Shown here piece after piece: positions 10,763 to 20,891 of a stretch of DNA of 64,000 nt. Both the position numbers and the translations under genes were made by a program. The notes under the pieces were generated by a model that saw nothing but the letters and a program-made list of their open reading frames with translations, made no database searches and was not told where the DNA came from. The DNA comes from Chelativorans sp. AA-79. Lineage in GTDB: Bacteria; Pseudomonadota; Alphaproteobacteria; Rhizobiales; Rhizobiaceae. The first letter of the stretch is position 1. Each line of letters begins with the position of its first letter. Location of the stretch: positions 1,178,001 through 1,242,000 of the forward strand of contig NZ_CP120361.1 of NCBI RefSeq assembly GCF_029457495.1, read 5' to 3'.

Positions 10763-12127
10763 ATGTTGGGCAAGCCTGATACGGCAACAGCGGGCACCGC
10801 GGAGGCAAGCCGTGTTGCGAAATACATGCCGGGATTCGGCAACGATTTCGAGACCGAGAGCCTGCCGGGCGCGCTGCCGCAGGGGAGGAACTCGCCGCAG
10901 AGATGCGCTTACGGGCTTTATGCCGAGCAGCTTTCGGGCTCTCCCTTCACCGCGCCGCGCGGGACCAATGAGCGTTCGTGGCTCTATCGCATCCGCCCGA
11001 GTGTGAAGCACACGGGGCGTTTCTCGGCCGGGAGCTTCCCCTATTGGAAGACTGCCCCTTGCCTCGACGACCATTCCCTGCCGCTTGGTCAGCTTCGCTG
11101 GAATCCGATTCCGCTGCCCGAGGAGGGGACGGCGTTCCTCGCCGGCATCCGCACTATGACGACGGCAGGCGATGCGTTGTCCCAGGTCGGCATGGCGGCG
11201 CATGTCTATGCGTTCAACGCCGACATGGAGGACGACTATTTCTTCGATGCGGACGGCGAACTGCTCTTCGTGCCCGAGACCGGGGGTATCCGCATCTTCA
11301 CCGAGATGGGCGTGATCGAGATCGGACCGTCGGAGATCGCCCTCATCCCGCGCGGCATGATCTTCAAGGTGTCGCTCCTGCCGGGAGTCGAGACGGCGCG
11401 CGGCTATATCTGCGAGAATTATGGCGCCAAGTTCACGCTGCCCGACCGCGGCCCCATCGGCGCGAACTGCCTGGCCAATCCGCGCGACTTCAAGACGCCT
11501 GTGGCTGCATATGAGGACAAGGAGGCACCCTGCCGACTGCATGTGAAATGGTGCGGCAAGTTCCACCTCACCGAAATCAGCCATTCCCCGCTCGACGTGG
11601 TGGCCTGGCACGGGAACTATGCCCCTTACAAATACGATCTGAGGACCTTCTCGCCCGTCGGCGCGATCCTGTTCGACCATCCCGACCCGTCGATCTTCAC
11701 CGTGATGACGGCGCCGTCGGGCGAGGAAGGCACGGCGAATGTGGATTTCGTCATCTTTCCGCCGCGCTGGCAGGTAGCCGAGAACACCTTCCGCCCGCCA
11801 TGGTACCACCGCAACATCATGAGTGAGTTCATGGGGCTGATCTATGGCCGCTACGACGCAAAGGAGGAAGGCTTCATTCCCGGCGGCATGAGCCTGCACA
11901 ACATGATGCTGCCGCACGGACCGGACGCTTCAGCCTTTCTCAAGGCATCCACCGCCGAGCTCGCGCCGCAGAAGCTCGACAACACGATGGCCTTCATGTT
12001 CGAGACACGCTTTCCTCAGCAGGTGACGAAGTTCGCGGCCGAGCTCGAAACCCTCCAGCACGACTATGTCGAATGCTGGGAGGACATCGAGCGGCGCTTC
12101 GACGGCACGCCAGAGGGGCGGTGGTAG
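10763..12127 (+). CDS. hmgA: Homogentisate 1,2-dioxygenase
   Basis: A 454-residue non-haem iron dioxygenase that cleaves homogentisate to 4-maleylacetoacetate in phenylalanine/tyrosine breakdown. Family features are [36 protein letters not shown] and the metal-binding C-terminal region with SEFMGLIYG and [13 protein letters not shown] chose the ATG at 10763, preceded by AGAGGAG at the right distance; the ATG at 10739 lacks a site. fahA follows after 3 bases and maiA overlaps fahA, giving a three-gene pathway operon. Confidence 0.95.
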   Translation: MLGKPDTATAGTAEASRVAKYMPGFGNDFETESLPGALPQGRNSPQRCAYGLYAEQLSGSPFTAPRGTNERSWLYRIRPSVKHTGRFSAGSFPYWKTAPCLDDHSLPLGQLRWNPIPLPEEGTAFLAGIRTMTTAGDALSQVGMAAHVYAFNADMEDDYFFDADGELLFVPETGGIRIFTEMGVIEIGPSEIALIPRGMIFKVSLLPGVETARGYICENYGAKFTLPDRGPIGANCLANPRDFKTPVAAYEDKEAPCRLHVKWCGKFHLTEISHSPLDVVAWHGNYAPYKYDLRTFSPVGAILFDHPDPSIFTVMTAPSGEEGTANVDFVIFPPRWQVAENTFRPPWYHRNIMSEFMGLIYGRYDAKEEGFIPGGMSLHNMMLPHGPDASAFLKASTAELAPQKLDNTMAFMFETRFPQQVTKFAAELETLQHDYVECWEDIERRFDGTPEGRW

Positions 12128-12130
12128 CCC

Positions 12131-13435
12131 ATGGCCGTCAGATCATCGGAGGGGCCCAGCCGGAGCTGGGTCGAGAGCGCCAATGCGGCCGGATGCGATT
12201 TCCCGATCCGTAACCTGCCCTATGGCGTGTTCCGCCGCGCGGGCGAGGCCCTGCGCTGCGGCGTGGCGATCGGGGACTTCGTCCTCGACCTGGCCGCCCT
12301 GGAAGATGCGGGGCTGATCAACGCCGGAGCGCATGGCCCGGTGTTCCGCGAGCGCAGCATCAATGCCTTCATGGCGCTGGGGCCCAAAGCTTGGGCGGTG
12401 GTGCGTGCGCAGTTGATGTCGCTCCTCGCCGAGGGGGGTGATGGACGATTGCGCGAGGATGTGGTGCTCTGCGGCGGGGTGCTGTTTCCTCTCGCTGAAG
12501 CAGAGCTGATGCTGCCGATCGAGGTCGCCGGCTATACGGACTTCTATGCGGGGCGGCAGCACGCCTTCAATGTCGGCAGCATGTTCCGCGGGGCGGAGAA
12601 CGCGCTTCCGCCCAACTGGCTGCACATCCCGATCGGCTACAACGGGCGCGCGTCGACCGTGGTCGTCTCGGGCACGGATATCCATCGACCGCTCGGCCAG
12701 AGGAAGCCCCCCGACAGCGATATGCCTGTGTTCGGTCCGTCCCGGCGCCTGGATTTCGAGCTGGAATTGGGCTCCGTGATCGGCACAGGCGGCCGCATGG
12801 GCGAGCCAGTGACGGTCGGGCAGGCGGACGAGATGATCTTCGGCTATGTGCTTCTGAACGACTGGTCCGCGCGCGACATCCAGGCCTGGGAATATCAGCC
12901 GCTCGGGCCCTTCCAGGCCAAGGCCTTCGCAACCTCCATCAGCCCGTGGGTGGTCACGAAGGCGGCGCTGGAGCCGTTTAGGGTGTCTACGCCGCAGCGC
13001 GAGAAGCCGCTGCTTCCCTATCTGCGGGAGACCGGGCCGCTGCTCTACGACATCGATCTGGAGGTGTCGCTGCGGCCAGCCGGCGCAGCCCAGGCGACGA
13101 TCGTCTCGCGCACCAATTACCGCCACATGTATTATTCCGCCGCCCAGCAGCTTGCCCATCATGCGGTCTCCGGCTGCCGGATGGATTGCGGCGACCTGCT
13201 CGGCTCGGGCACCATCTCCGGGCCCGGCAAAGGCGAATACGGATCCCTCCTGGAACTCGCCTGGGGCGGCAAGGAGCCCATCACGCTGGATACCGGAGAA
13301 ACACGCAGTTTCCTTGAGGACGGCGATGTGGTGGCACTTACAGGCGGGGCGCAAGGGGAGGGCTACAGGATCGGATTCGGCGCCTGCACGGGGCGGATCC
13401 TTCCCGCCCCGCCGGAACCGGACTGGGGAAGCTGA
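12131..13435 (+). CDS. fahA: Fumarylacetoacetase
   Basis: A 434-residue hydrolase that splits 4-fumarylacetoacetate into fumarate and acetoacetate, the last step of the homogentisate route. Family motifs include the N-terminal FPIRNLPYGVFRRAGEALRC, YTDFYAGRQHAFNVGSMFRG, RLDFELELGSVIG and VLLNDWSARDIQAWEYQPLG, which carry the metal-binding acidic residues. The length matches bacterial and animal enzymes (about 420-440). Its stop codon overlaps the start of maiA by one base. Confidence 0.95.
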   Translation: MAVRSSEGPSRSWVESANAAGCDFPIRNLPYGVFRRAGEALRCGVAIGDFVLDLAALEDAGLINAGAHGPVFRERSINAFMALGPKAWAVVRAQLMSLLAEGGDGRLREDVVLCGGVLFPLAEAELMLPIEVAGYTDFYAGRQHAFNVGSMFRGAENALPPNWLHIPIGYNGRASTVVVSGTDIHRPLGQRKPPDSDMPVFGPSRRLDFELELGSVIGTGGRMGEPVTVGQADEMIFGYVLLNDWSARDIQAWEYQPLGPFQAKAFATSISPWVVTKAALEPFRVSTPQREKPLLPYLRETGPLLYDIDLEVSLRPAGAAQATIVSRTNYRHMYYSAAQQLAHHAVSGCRMDCGDLLGSGTISGPGKGEYGSLLELAWGGKEPITLDTGETRSFLEDGDVVALTGGAQGEGYRIGFGACTGRILPAPPEPDWGS

Positions 13436-14076
13436 TGTCTGCAATCCTCTACGATTACTGGCGATCGTCCGCCAGCTACAGGGTGCGCATTGCGCTCAAC
13501 ATGCTGGGCGAGCCTTATGAGACCGTGCCGCTCGACCTGCTCTCCAGGGCACACGAGAGCCCGGAGCACCTCGCACGCAATCCGCAAGGGCTCGTTCCGG
13601 CGCTTTCGATCGAAGGGCGTCTGCTCACCCAATCGCTTGCCATCATCGAATATCTCGACGAGACCCGCTCGGCCGGCTTCCTGCCGGGCGACGCGGCGGG
13701 CAGAGCACGCGTGCGGGCCCTGTCCTATGCGATCGCCATGGAAATCCACCCGATCTGCAATCTCCGCGTCACGGACCAACTGGAGGCAGTCGCGGATGGC
13801 GGCGACGCAGTTAAGAGGGCTTGGATGCGGAAGTTCATCGGCGAGGGGCTGCATGCCTTCGAATCCATGCTCGGCGATGGCGGCAGTGGCATCTTCTGCC
13901 ACGGCGATGCGCCGGGAATGGCGGATTTCTGCCTCGTCCCGCAGCTCTACAATGCGCGCCGCTGGGACGTGGAGATCACGGGGCTCGAACGCATTCTTGC
14001 GATCGAGGCCAATTGCACGAAACTCGAGGGTTTCGCCGAGGCGCATCCGGACCGGGTCAGGCCTCCCGAGAAATAG
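13435..14076 (+). CDS. maiA: Maleylacetoacetate isomerase (zeta-class GST)
   Basis: A 213-residue glutathione-S-transferase-fold enzyme that isomerises 4-maleylacetoacetate to 4-fumarylacetoacetate. The N-terminal thioredoxin-like domain begins LYDYWRSSASYRVRIALNML, where the zeta-class motif SSCS reads SSAS; QSLAIIEYLDETR and the helical domain NLRVTDQLEAV follow. It is the third gene of the hmgA operon, with its ATG overlapping the fahA stop. Confidence 0.92.
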   Translation: MSAILYDYWRSSASYRVRIALNMLGEPYETVPLDLLSRAHESPEHLARNPQGLVPALSIEGRLLTQSLAIIEYLDETRSAGFLPGDAAGRARVRALSYAIAMEIHPICNLRVTDQLEAVADGGDAVKRAWMRKFIGEGLHAFESMLGDGGSGIFCHGDAPGMADFCLVPQLYNARRWDVEITGLERILAIEANCTKLEGFAEAHPDRVRPPEK

Positions 14077-14131
14077 ACTGCGCGGCGCCCGCGCGCGCTA
14101 AGCGGGAGGGGCGCCGCAGCCGGGAAGCGGC

Positions 14132-15502
14132 TTACCCGAACACCTTCTTCACCGCCTTCGCCGTGGCGTCCACCACCTTGTTGGCTTCCTCGCGGGTCAG
14201 GCACAGGGGAGGCGCGAAGCCGAGGATGTCGCCCTGCGGCATCGCGCGGCCGATGACGTTTTCCTCCAGCAGTGCCGCCGCCATCTGCGGGCCGATCTTG
14301 CGCGCGGGGTCAAAGGGGCGGCGGGCCTCCTTGTCCTCGACGAACTCGACCGCGCAGAGCATGCCTTTGCCGCGCACCTCGCCCACATGGGCGTGACCGC
14401 CGATCGCCTCCTGCATGGTCTTGACGAGATAGGCGCCCGTCTCGCCGGCATTCTCGACGAGGCCGAGGCTATCCACCAGCTTGAGGTTGGCGATGCCGGC
14501 GGCAGCCCCGATCGGGTGCGCCGAATAGGTCCAGCCATGGCCGATGGGGCCGTTTTCGTCCGTGCCGCGCTCCAGCACCTCCCACATCTTCCTGCCGACG
14601 ATGGAGCCCGACAGCGGCGCATAGGCGGAGGTCAGCCCCTTGGCGATGGTGATGAGGTCCGGTTCCAGGCCATAGTGCTCGGAGCCGAACATGGAGCCGA
14701 GACGGCCGAAGCCGGTCACCACCTCGTCGGCGATCAGAAGGATGTCGTGCTTTTTCAGCACCTTCTGGATCTCCTCCCAGTAGCCGGCCGGCGGCGGCAC
14801 GATCCCGCCGGTGCCGAGCACCGGCTCGCCGATGAAGGCGGCAATCGTGTCCGCCCCTTCGCGCTCGATCAGGGCCTCCAGTTCGCCCGCCAGATGGGCC
14901 GTGAAGGCTTCCTCGCTCATGGCCGGGTCGGGCCGGCGGTAGTAGTAGGGCGCTTCCGTGTGGAGCACGCGCGGCAGCGGCAGGTCGAACTTCCTGTGGA
15001 AGAGTTCGAGACCCGTCAGCGAGCCCGTCATCAGGCCCGACCCATGATACCCGCGCCAGCGCGAGATGATCTTCTTCTTCTCCGGCCGGCCGAGGATGTT
15101 GTTGTAGTACCAGACGAGCTTGATGTTCGTCTCGTTGGCGTCCGAGCCGCCGAGACCGAAATAGACCTTGGACATAGTCTTCGGCGCCCGTTCCAGGATC
15201 ATCCTGGCGAGCGTTATGGAGGCTTCGGTGCCGTGCCCCACATAGGCGTGGTAATAGGCGAGCTCCTTCGCCTGCTCAGCGATCGCCTCCGCGATCTCCG
15301 TGCGGCCGTAGCCGACATTGACGCAGTAGAGCCCGGCAAAGGCGTCGAGCAGGCGGCGCCCGTCGCGATCCTCGATATAGACGCCGCTGCCGCCGGTCAC
15401 GATGCGGTTGGGGCTCTCGCCGCGCGCATGCTGGGCGAGATGGGTGGAGGGATGGAAGAAATAGTCCCGGTCCCACTGGTCGAGCTGGTCGTTCTTGAGC
15501 AA
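14132..15502 (-). CDS. doeD: Class III aminotransferase, doeD-like (diaminobutyrate transaminase)
   Basis: A 456-residue PLP-dependent class III aminotransferase. Motifs include GGSDANETNIKLVWYYNN, the cofactor aspartate in LLIADEVVTGFGRLGSMFGS and the Schiff-base lysine K288 in LITIAKGLTSAYAPLSG. It is the distal gene of a three-gene minus-strand run behind an M24 hydrolase (10-base gap) and a semialdehyde dehydrogenase. In ectoine utilisation DoeD turns 2,4-diaminobutyrate into aspartate semialdehyde for DoeC. The class is certain; the substrate is inferred from the locus. Confidence 0.75.
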   Translation of the reverse strand: MLKNDQLDQWDRDYFFHPSTHLAQHARGESPNRIVTGGSGVYIEDRDGRRLLDAFAGLYCVNVGYGRTEIAEAIAEQAKELAYYHAYVGHGTEASITLARMILERAPKTMSKVYFGLGGSDANETNIKLVWYYNNILGRPEKKKIISRWRGYHGSGLMTGSLTGLELFHRKFDLPLPRVLHTEAPYYYRRPDPAMSEEAFTAHLAGELEALIEREGADTIAAFIGEPVLGTGGIVPPPAGYWEEIQKVLKKHDILLIADEVVTGFGRLGSMFGSEHYGLEPDLITIAKGLTSAYAPLSGSIVGRKMWEVLERGTDENGPIGHGWTYSAHPIGAAAGIANLKLVDSLGLVENAGETGAYLVKTMQEAIGGHAHVGEVRGKGMLCAVEFVEDKEARRPFDPARKIGPQMAAALLEENVIGRAMPQGDILGFAPPLCLTREEANKVVDATAKAVKKVFG

Positions 15503-15512
15503 GTCTTTTCTC

Positions 15513-16727
15513 CTATCTGATGGTGGGTCCGGTTGGTGTACCGGTCAGTACTTCGGCGCCGTTGGGCCCCAGGAGCACGGTGTTGGAGACGAAATAGTCG
15601 CCCTTGCCCGTTCCCATGAGCCAGGAAAGAATGTGGAAGCTCATACCTTCGCGGATTTCCATTTCGGAATCGTGCCTCAGGCCGGTGACGCGGTTGCCGC
15701 CGGTCCAGGAAGGCGGGAAGCCGATGCCGACGCAATAGCCGCAGTGGTGCCGGCGGTAATGGGAGAGACCCGCGTCGTCCGCAACCGCCTGCCAGGCCGA
15801 ATAGACCTCCGCCGCGCGGACGCCGGGCTTCAATGTGTCCAACACTGCATTGAATGCATCGCCCGCGACATCCGCCATGCGTGCGTCCTCGTCGCGGATG
15901 GTGCCGACATGGACCAGACGGCCGAGCGGCGCGTGATAGCGGCTGACGCAGCCTGAAAGCTCCATGAAAACCGGCTCGCCGGCCTGATAGACCCCATCAC
16001 CCCAGGTGGCATGTTCCTCGCCCAGTCTCGGCCCCGGGCGGATAAAGGGGCCGAAGCCCGGCACTTCGCCTCCGGCGCGGATCATGGCGGCGTGGCACTC
16101 CGCCACCACGTCGCGCTCCCCCGCGCCGTCGCAGATCGCGGCGATGGCGGCTTCCGCCGCCGCGTCGGAGACGGCGGCCGCCTTACGCATCAGCGCCTGC
16201 TCTGCCGCGGATTTCACGAGCCTGAGATCGTCGACGAGGCCGGTGATGTCGACCCAGTGCACATCGGACACGCTCTCGCGCAGCGCGTGGCCGAAGCCGT
16301 AGGAGTGCCCGGAAGACCAGGTCTCCACGCCGATGCGCATGACGCCGTCCGACTGGTCTTCGATCTCTTCCACCACCGCTTTCAGTACGGCGCGCGAGCG
16401 CTCCTTGGCCGCGAAGGAGTCCTTGAGGACGCGCACCGCCAGGTCCGCGGCGGTTTCGCTGTCCTCGTGGCCCTGGAAAAGTGCGTTTCGCACCTGTTTC
16501 TGGATCGAGACCCGCTCCATCTGCCGTGTGACGAGCACCATGTCGCCCTCAGCCGGCACGATCAGCAGGTGCGGGGCGAAATAGCCCCAGTGGTCGAGGC
16601 CGGTGAGATAAAAGATGTTCTCGGGCGTGGAGAGAAGCGCCATGTCGAGCCCGCGCGAGAGCATGGCCGCGCGCAAGGTCTGGAGACGCTGGCCCAGTTC
16701 CTCGTCGGTGAAGGGGTTTGCGAACAT
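15513..16727 (-). CDS. M24 (creatinase/prolidase-fold) hydrolase, ectoine-hydrolase-like paralogue
   Basis: A 404-residue pita-bread-fold protein of the Xaa-Pro peptidase/creatinase group. It has an N-terminal domain (STPENIFYLTGLDHWGYFAP) and a C-terminal catalytic domain (SGCVSRYHAPLGRLVHVG, HHCGYCVGIGFPPSWTGG). It resembles DoeA/EutD but is a second, diverged copy next to the one at 24522-25718. It lies between the doeC-like and doeD-like genes, so it may open the ring of hydroxyectoine or of a related compound. The family is clear; the substrate is not. Confidence 0.72.
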   Translation of the reverse strand: MFANPFTDEELGQRLQTLRAAMLSRGLDMALLSTPENIFYLTGLDHWGYFAPHLLIVPAEGDMVLVTRQMERVSIQKQVRNALFQGHEDSETAADLAVRVLKDSFAAKERSRAVLKAVVEEIEDQSDGVMRIGVETWSSGHSYGFGHALRESVSDVHWVDITGLVDDLRLVKSAAEQALMRKAAAVSDAAAEAAIAAICDGAGERDVVAECHAAMIRAGGEVPGFGPFIRPGPRLGEEHATWGDGVYQAGEPVFMELSGCVSRYHAPLGRLVHVGTIRDEDARMADVAGDAFNAVLDTLKPGVRAAEVYSAWQAVADDAGLSHYRRHHCGYCVGIGFPPSWTGGNRVTGLRHDSEMEIREGMSFHILSWLMGTGKGDYFVSNTVLLGPNGAEVLTGTPTGPTIR

Positions 16728-16738
16728 GCTCTTATCCC

Positions 16739-18223
16739 TCAGCGTGTGTCGATGCAGGCATATTTCACGTTGGTGAATTCTTCCATGCCCATGCGCGAGC
16801 CCTCGCGCCCCAGGCCCGCCTGCTTAACGCCGCCGAACGGGATGGGCGCGCCTGTGATCCTGGTGCGGTTCACCGCCACCATGCCGAACTGCAGAGCGCG
16901 GCTGAGGCGGGCGACGCGCGCCGGGTTTTGCGTGTGCAGATAGGCGACCAGTCCCGTCTCCGTTTCATTGGCGCGGGCAAGCACGTCCTCCTCCGCATCG
17001 AAAGGCGTGAAGGCAGCGACGGGGCCGAAGGTCTCCTCGCGGAAGACAAGGGCGCTTTCGGGCACGTCGGCCAGGACCGTAGGCAGGAAGAAGTTCTCGC
17101 CAAGCTCGGACCTCCTGCCGCCGACAAGAAGCCTCGCTCCCCGCGCCAGGGCATCGGCCACGTGTTCTTCCTGCTTGGCGACCGCGCGGGCATTGATCAG
17201 CGGGCCGATGTCCGGGTCCTGGAGCCCCGGTCCGACCGAGAGGGCGCGCACCTTTTCGGCAAAGGCCGACACAAAGGCCTCGTAGATCGGACGTTCGATA
17301 TAGAACCGGTTTGCGGCGAGGCAATCCTGGCCGGAAGTGGCGAACTTCGCGGAAACCGCGCTTTCCACCGCGCGGTCAAGATCGCAGTCGGCAAAAGCCA
17401 TGAAGGGCGCGTGGCCGCCGAGTTCCATTACCAGCCTCTTCACCGTAGCCGCCGATTGTCCGTAGAGCAGCCGGCCGATTTCGGTCGAGCCGGTGAAGGA
17501 GAGGACGCGCACGTGGCGCGACGCCGTCATGGCACCGACCATCTCCGCCGCCTTGCCGGTGAGCATGTTGAAGACACCTGCAGGAAAGCCCGCACGCTCG
17601 GCAAGCTCGGCGAGCGCAAGGGCCGAGAACGGCGTTTCGGAGGAGGGGTGTGCCACCACCGTGCAGCCTGCGGCAAGGGCGGCCGCGGCCTTGCGCGTCA
17701 GCATAGCGGAAGGGAAGTTCCAGGGGGTGACGAGCCCCGCCACGCCTGCCGGCTCACGGCTGACCCGCATCTGCGCGTCCGGTAGGTGGGAGGTGATGCC
17801 CTCCACATTCAGCCGCTTCGCCTCCTCCGCATAGAACTCCACGAAAGAGGCGGCGTAGTCGATTTCGCCGCGTGCTTCCGACAGCGGCTTGCCCTGCTCG
17901 AGCACCATGAGGTGCGCGAGGTCCTCGCGCGCTTCCAGGATGAGGCCATGCCAGCGCTTAAGGATCGCGGCGCGCTCCTGCGGCAGCAGGGCGGCCCAGC
18001 CGGCGAAGGCCTGATGGGCGGCGGCGACCGCCTCCTCCGCTTGTGCCGTGGAAAGCGCCGGCACGCAGCCGAGGCGGGCGCCGTCGGCGGGATTGGCCAC
18101 GTCTATCACCGCGTCGCCGGCGCCGGCGATCCAACGGCCGTCCGCATAGGCGTATTCGCGGAAAAGGCGCGGGTCGCGGAGATCGGAAAGGGCAGTCTTT
18201 TCAAGCGCTGCAAGGGCGGACAT
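16739..18223 (-). CDS. doeC: NAD-dependent semialdehyde dehydrogenase, doeC-like
   Basis: A 494-residue aldehyde dehydrogenase. Visible elements are VTPWNFPSAMLTRKAAAALA, SFTGSTEIGRLL, the general-base glutamate in ELGGHAPFMAFAD and the nucleophile in SGQDCLAANRF. I chose the ATG at 18223, with AGGGAG 8 bases upstream; the frame extends to 18286 without a better start. With the doeD-like gene it would oxidise aspartate semialdehyde to aspartate in ectoine breakdown. An ordinary succinate-semialdehyde role cannot be excluded. Confidence 0.78.
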   Translation of the reverse strand: MSALAALEKTALSDLRDPRLFREYAYADGRWIAGAGDAVIDVANPADGARLGCVPALSTAQAEEAVAAAHQAFAGWAALLPQERAAILKRWHGLILEAREDLAHLMVLEQGKPLSEARGEIDYAASFVEFYAEEAKRLNVEGITSHLPDAQMRVSREPAGVAGLVTPWNFPSAMLTRKAAAALAAGCTVVAHPSSETPFSALALAELAERAGFPAGVFNMLTGKAAEMVGAMTASRHVRVLSFTGSTEIGRLLYGQSAATVKRLVMELGGHAPFMAFADCDLDRAVESAVSAKFATSGQDCLAANRFYIERPIYEAFVSAFAEKVRALSVGPGLQDPDIGPLINARAVAKQEEHVADALARGARLLVGGRRSELGENFFLPTVLADVPESALVFREETFGPVAAFTPFDAEEDVLARANETETGLVAYLHTQNPARVARLSRALQFGMVAVNRTRITGAPIPFGGVKQAGLGREGSRMGMEEFTNVKYACIDTR

Positions 18224-18348
18224 CGGCTCACTCCCTGGATCGGGTTCCGCATGGAACTGATCCCTAGATGGGGCCCGGCCCGCCAAAATTTCCGCAGGAA
18301 ATGCGGTCCTTCGCCAAAAGACTTTCTGAATTTGCGAAGGCTTACCGG

Positions 18349-18852
18349 CTAATTCTTCTGCCCTTCCGCCGCGCCCCGGACAAGCATGTCGAGCGGGGCG
18401 CCCTTCGGCTGCTTCACAGGCTTGGTCACGATATAGGTGAAATAGCGCTTGAGCCCGAGATGCGCCTCCAGAAGCCTGTCGACCAGACGCTGGTAGGCGT
18501 CGATATCACGCGCGACCACCTGCAGGATATAATCGAACCCGCCACCCACGGCCCAGCAGCCGGTGATCTCGTCGATCTTCTGCACCGCGCGCTCGAAGAG
18601 CTGGAAGTTCTCCGCCTTGTGGCCTTCGAGTTCCACCGCCATGAAGACGATGATGTGCGGGGCAATGCGGGCAAGCGCCACCTCGGCGTGGTAGCCGGTG
18701 ATGATGCCGGCCTTTTCCAGCCGCTTCAGCCGCTCCCAGCAAGGGGCGGGCGTGAGGTTCACGCGCTCGGCAAGCGCTGTCTTCGAGATGCGGCCCTCTT
18801 TCTGCAGGATGGAGAGGATTTTCAGGTCGCGGTCGTCGAGCTTGAGCATCAT
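18349..18852 (-). CDS. asnC: Lrp/AsnC-family regulator of ectoine catabolism
   Basis: A 167-residue Lrp-type regulator with an N-terminal helix-turn-helix (LDDRDLKILSILQKEGRISK, then PAPCWERLKRLEKAGIITGY) and a C-terminal RAM ligand domain (ITGCWAVGGGFDYILQVVAR). An AsnC/DoeX regulator of this kind is a regular member of ectoine-degradation loci. It follows eutC by 46 bases on the minus strand and precedes the doeC-like gene by 125 bases. Confidence 0.85.
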   Translation of the reverse strand: MMLKLDDRDLKILSILQKEGRISKTALAERVNLTPAPCWERLKRLEKAGIITGYHAEVALARIAPHIIVFMAVELEGHKAENFQLFERAVQKIDEITGCWAVGGGFDYILQVVARDIDAYQRLVDRLLEAHLGLKRYFTYIVTKPVKQPKGAPLDMLVRGAAEGQKN

Positions 18853-18898
18853 GCAGGCCAGATTCTGTGGGAGGGCAATGTGAGGCCGACAAGCGTGT

Positions 18899-19888
18899 TT
18901 AGCTCTTGATCACGCTCCCCGCGCCCGACGTCTTCGCTTCGGTCAGCGCAAAGGTCGCGATCGCCGTGTCCTGCGCGCCGGTGCCGGTCAGGTCGCAGAT
19001 CGTCACCTGGTCCTCGCTCGTGCGCCCGGCCTTGCCGTTCACGATCTCGCCCAACTCTGGCGGTGTGCCGCCCTTCCACAGGCCCGCGGCTATTGCCGCG
19101 CGCAATTCGCCCAGCTTCTCGCACTGGCTCACGCGGTCGGCTACATAAAGATCGGCGGCGACGAGCGCCCTCGGGTCGATCTCGTTCTTGCCCGCCTGGT
19201 CCGAACCCATGGCGGTGATATGCAGGCCGGGATGCAGCCATTCGGCTTCAAGGATGGGCTCCTCGGCGGGCGTGGTGGTCACCACGAGCTGGCTTTCGGC
19301 GACCAGCCGGGCAGGATCGGGCTCGGCGCGCGCCTCTATCCCGAGCTTCTCTGCAATGTTCGCCGCGCCCGCCTCGGCCTTCGCCGCATCGCGTCCCCAG
19401 ACGAGCACGCGCCGGAAGGGGCGGACGAGATGCGCCGCCTCCATCTGCAGCCGCGCCTGCACGCCCGCGCCCATCACGCCGGCGGTGTCCACATTCTGCG
19501 GGGCCAGGTGCTTCGCCGCCACGGCGCCCGCCGCTGCCGTGCGCACGTCCGTGAGATAGCCGTTGTCGAGAAGCAGCGCTTCCACGAGCCCGGTCCTGGC
19601 CGAAAACAGGATCATCAGCCCGTTGAGGCTCGGCAGGCCGAGCCCCGGATTGTCGAAGAAACCGGGGCTTACCTTGATCGCGAAGCCCTCGAAACCGGGG
19701 ATATAGGCCGTCTTCACGTCCACCTCGCCATTGGCTTCCGGAACGGCCATGGAGAGGATCGGCGGCATGATCACCTTGCCCGTGCCGAGCGCGGCGAAGG
19801 CCTGTTCCACCACGCCGATGGCCTTGAGGTCCAGATGCACGGCCCTGCGCAGCTCGTTTTCGGTGAGGATGAAGATATCACGCGGCAT
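18899..19888 (-). CDS. eutC: Ornithine-cyclodeaminase-family protein EutC
   Basis: A 329-residue mu-crystallin/ornithine cyclodeaminase homologue with the NAD-binding fold (TAGVMGAGVQARLQMEA) after LTDVRTAAAGAVAAKHLA and GLPSLNGLMILF. EutC is a standard gene of ectoine/hydroxyectoine utilisation next to eutB. I start it at the ATG at 19888 (PRDIFILTENELRRA), which overlaps the eutB end by 11 bases; a start 30 bases further upstream lies wholly inside eutB. The reaction EutC performs is thought to lie on the hydroxyectoine branch. Confidence 0.8.
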   Translation of the reverse strand: MPRDIFILTENELRRAVHLDLKAIGVVEQAFAALGTGKVIMPPILSMAVPEANGEVDVKTAYIPGFEGFAIKVSPGFFDNPGLGLPSLNGLMILFSARTGLVEALLLDNGYLTDVRTAAAGAVAAKHLAPQNVDTAGVMGAGVQARLQMEAAHLVRPFRRVLVWGRDAAKAEAGAANIAEKLGIEARAEPDPARLVAESQLVVTTTPAEEPILEAEWLHPGLHITAMGSDQAGKNEIDPRALVAADLYVADRVSQCEKLGELRAAIAAGLWKGGTPPELGEIVNGKAGRTSEDQVTICDLTGTGAQDTAIATFALTEAKTSGAGSVIKS

Positions 19889-20891
19889 AGAAGGTGCCTT
19901 TGACAAGATAATCGCCAAGCTTGACGTCGCGGCCTTTCATGATGTCGGTGAAGACCGCCATATCGACATTGCGGCCGGTGACGATGCTGGCCACCGGCCC
20001 TTTCACCGTACCAAGTTTGCCCGCCATCAGTGCCGCCGCCCCCACCGCGCTCGCGCCTTCGCACACGATGCGGTCCTCGTAATAGTGGGCCTGCATGGCG
20101 CGGTATATCTCCTCTTCGGTGACGAGCACGACTTCATCGAGGCAGTCGCGGCAGAGCGCGAGGGTGTGGCGGTTGCCAAGCCCGATGCCGCCGCCGAGCG
20201 AATCGGCGAGACTCGGCACCTCCGTGATCTCCACCGGCCGGCCCGCCTGAAGGGCCGCATGCATGGCCGCGCCACGCTCCATGGTGATGCCGACGATGCG
20301 GATCGACGGCTTCATGCGTTTCAGCGCAAACGCGATGCCGCCGGCAAGCCCGCCGCCGGAAAGGGGAATGAGCACCGTTTCAAGTTCCGGCAACTGCTCC
20401 ATCAGTTCCAGCCCGATCGTGCCCTGGCCGGCGATGACGGGGAGCGCGTCGAAGGGCGCGACCTCCGTCAGCCCTTCTTCGCGTACCAGACGGTCGGCTT
20501 CCACCTGCGCATCGTCCTGGCTCTTGCCCGTGATACGCACCTCGGCGCCCAGCGCCTTGATGCCGTCGACCTTGGCCTGCGGCACCAGGCTCGACATGCA
20601 GATGACGGCGCGCAAGCCCCGCCTCGCCGCCGCATAGGCGACGCCGCGTCCGTGATTGCCGGTGGAGCAGCAGATAACTCCCGCCGTATCGTCAGGAAGA
20701 AGCCCGACGGCGTTCGCGGCTCCGCGCAGCTTGAAGGCGCCGGTCGCCTGCGCAAGCTCCAGCTTCAGATGCACGTCGCAGCCGGCGATGCGGGAGAGGA
20801 AGGGCGAGGGGACGAGCGGGGTATCGAGGGTCGCCACGCCGGCCATCCTGCGGCGCGCGGCCAGGATGTCTGCCAGCGTGAGCGGTTCCAC
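19878..20891 (-). CDS. eutB: Threonine-dehydratase-like hydroxyectoine utilisation protein EutB
   Basis: A 337-residue PLP enzyme of the serine/threonine dehydratase family. The PLP lysine is in KLELAQATGAFKLRGAANAV, with the phosphate-binding loop IPLSGGGLAGGIAF and STGNHGRGVAYAA. It begins with GTG, overlapping the ehuA stop by one base, and overlaps eutC at its end, so ehu and eut are translated as one unit. In ectoine loci this family member is assigned to the hydroxyectoine branch. Confidence 0.82.
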   Translation of the reverse strand: MEPLTLADILAARRRMAGVATLDTPLVPSPFLSRIAGCDVHLKLELAQATGAFKLRGAANAVGLLPDDTAGVICCSTGNHGRGVAYAAARRGLRAVICMSSLVPQAKVDGIKALGAEVRITGKSQDDAQVEADRLVREEGLTEVAPFDALPVIAGQGTIGLELMEQLPELETVLIPLSGGGLAGGIAFALKRMKPSIRIVGITMERGAAMHAALQAGRPVEITEVPSLADSLGGGIGLGNRHTLALCRDCLDEVVLVTEEEIYRAMQAHYYEDRIVCEGASAVGAAALMAGKLGTVKGPVASIVTGRNVDMAVFTDIMKGRDVKLGDYLVKGTFYAA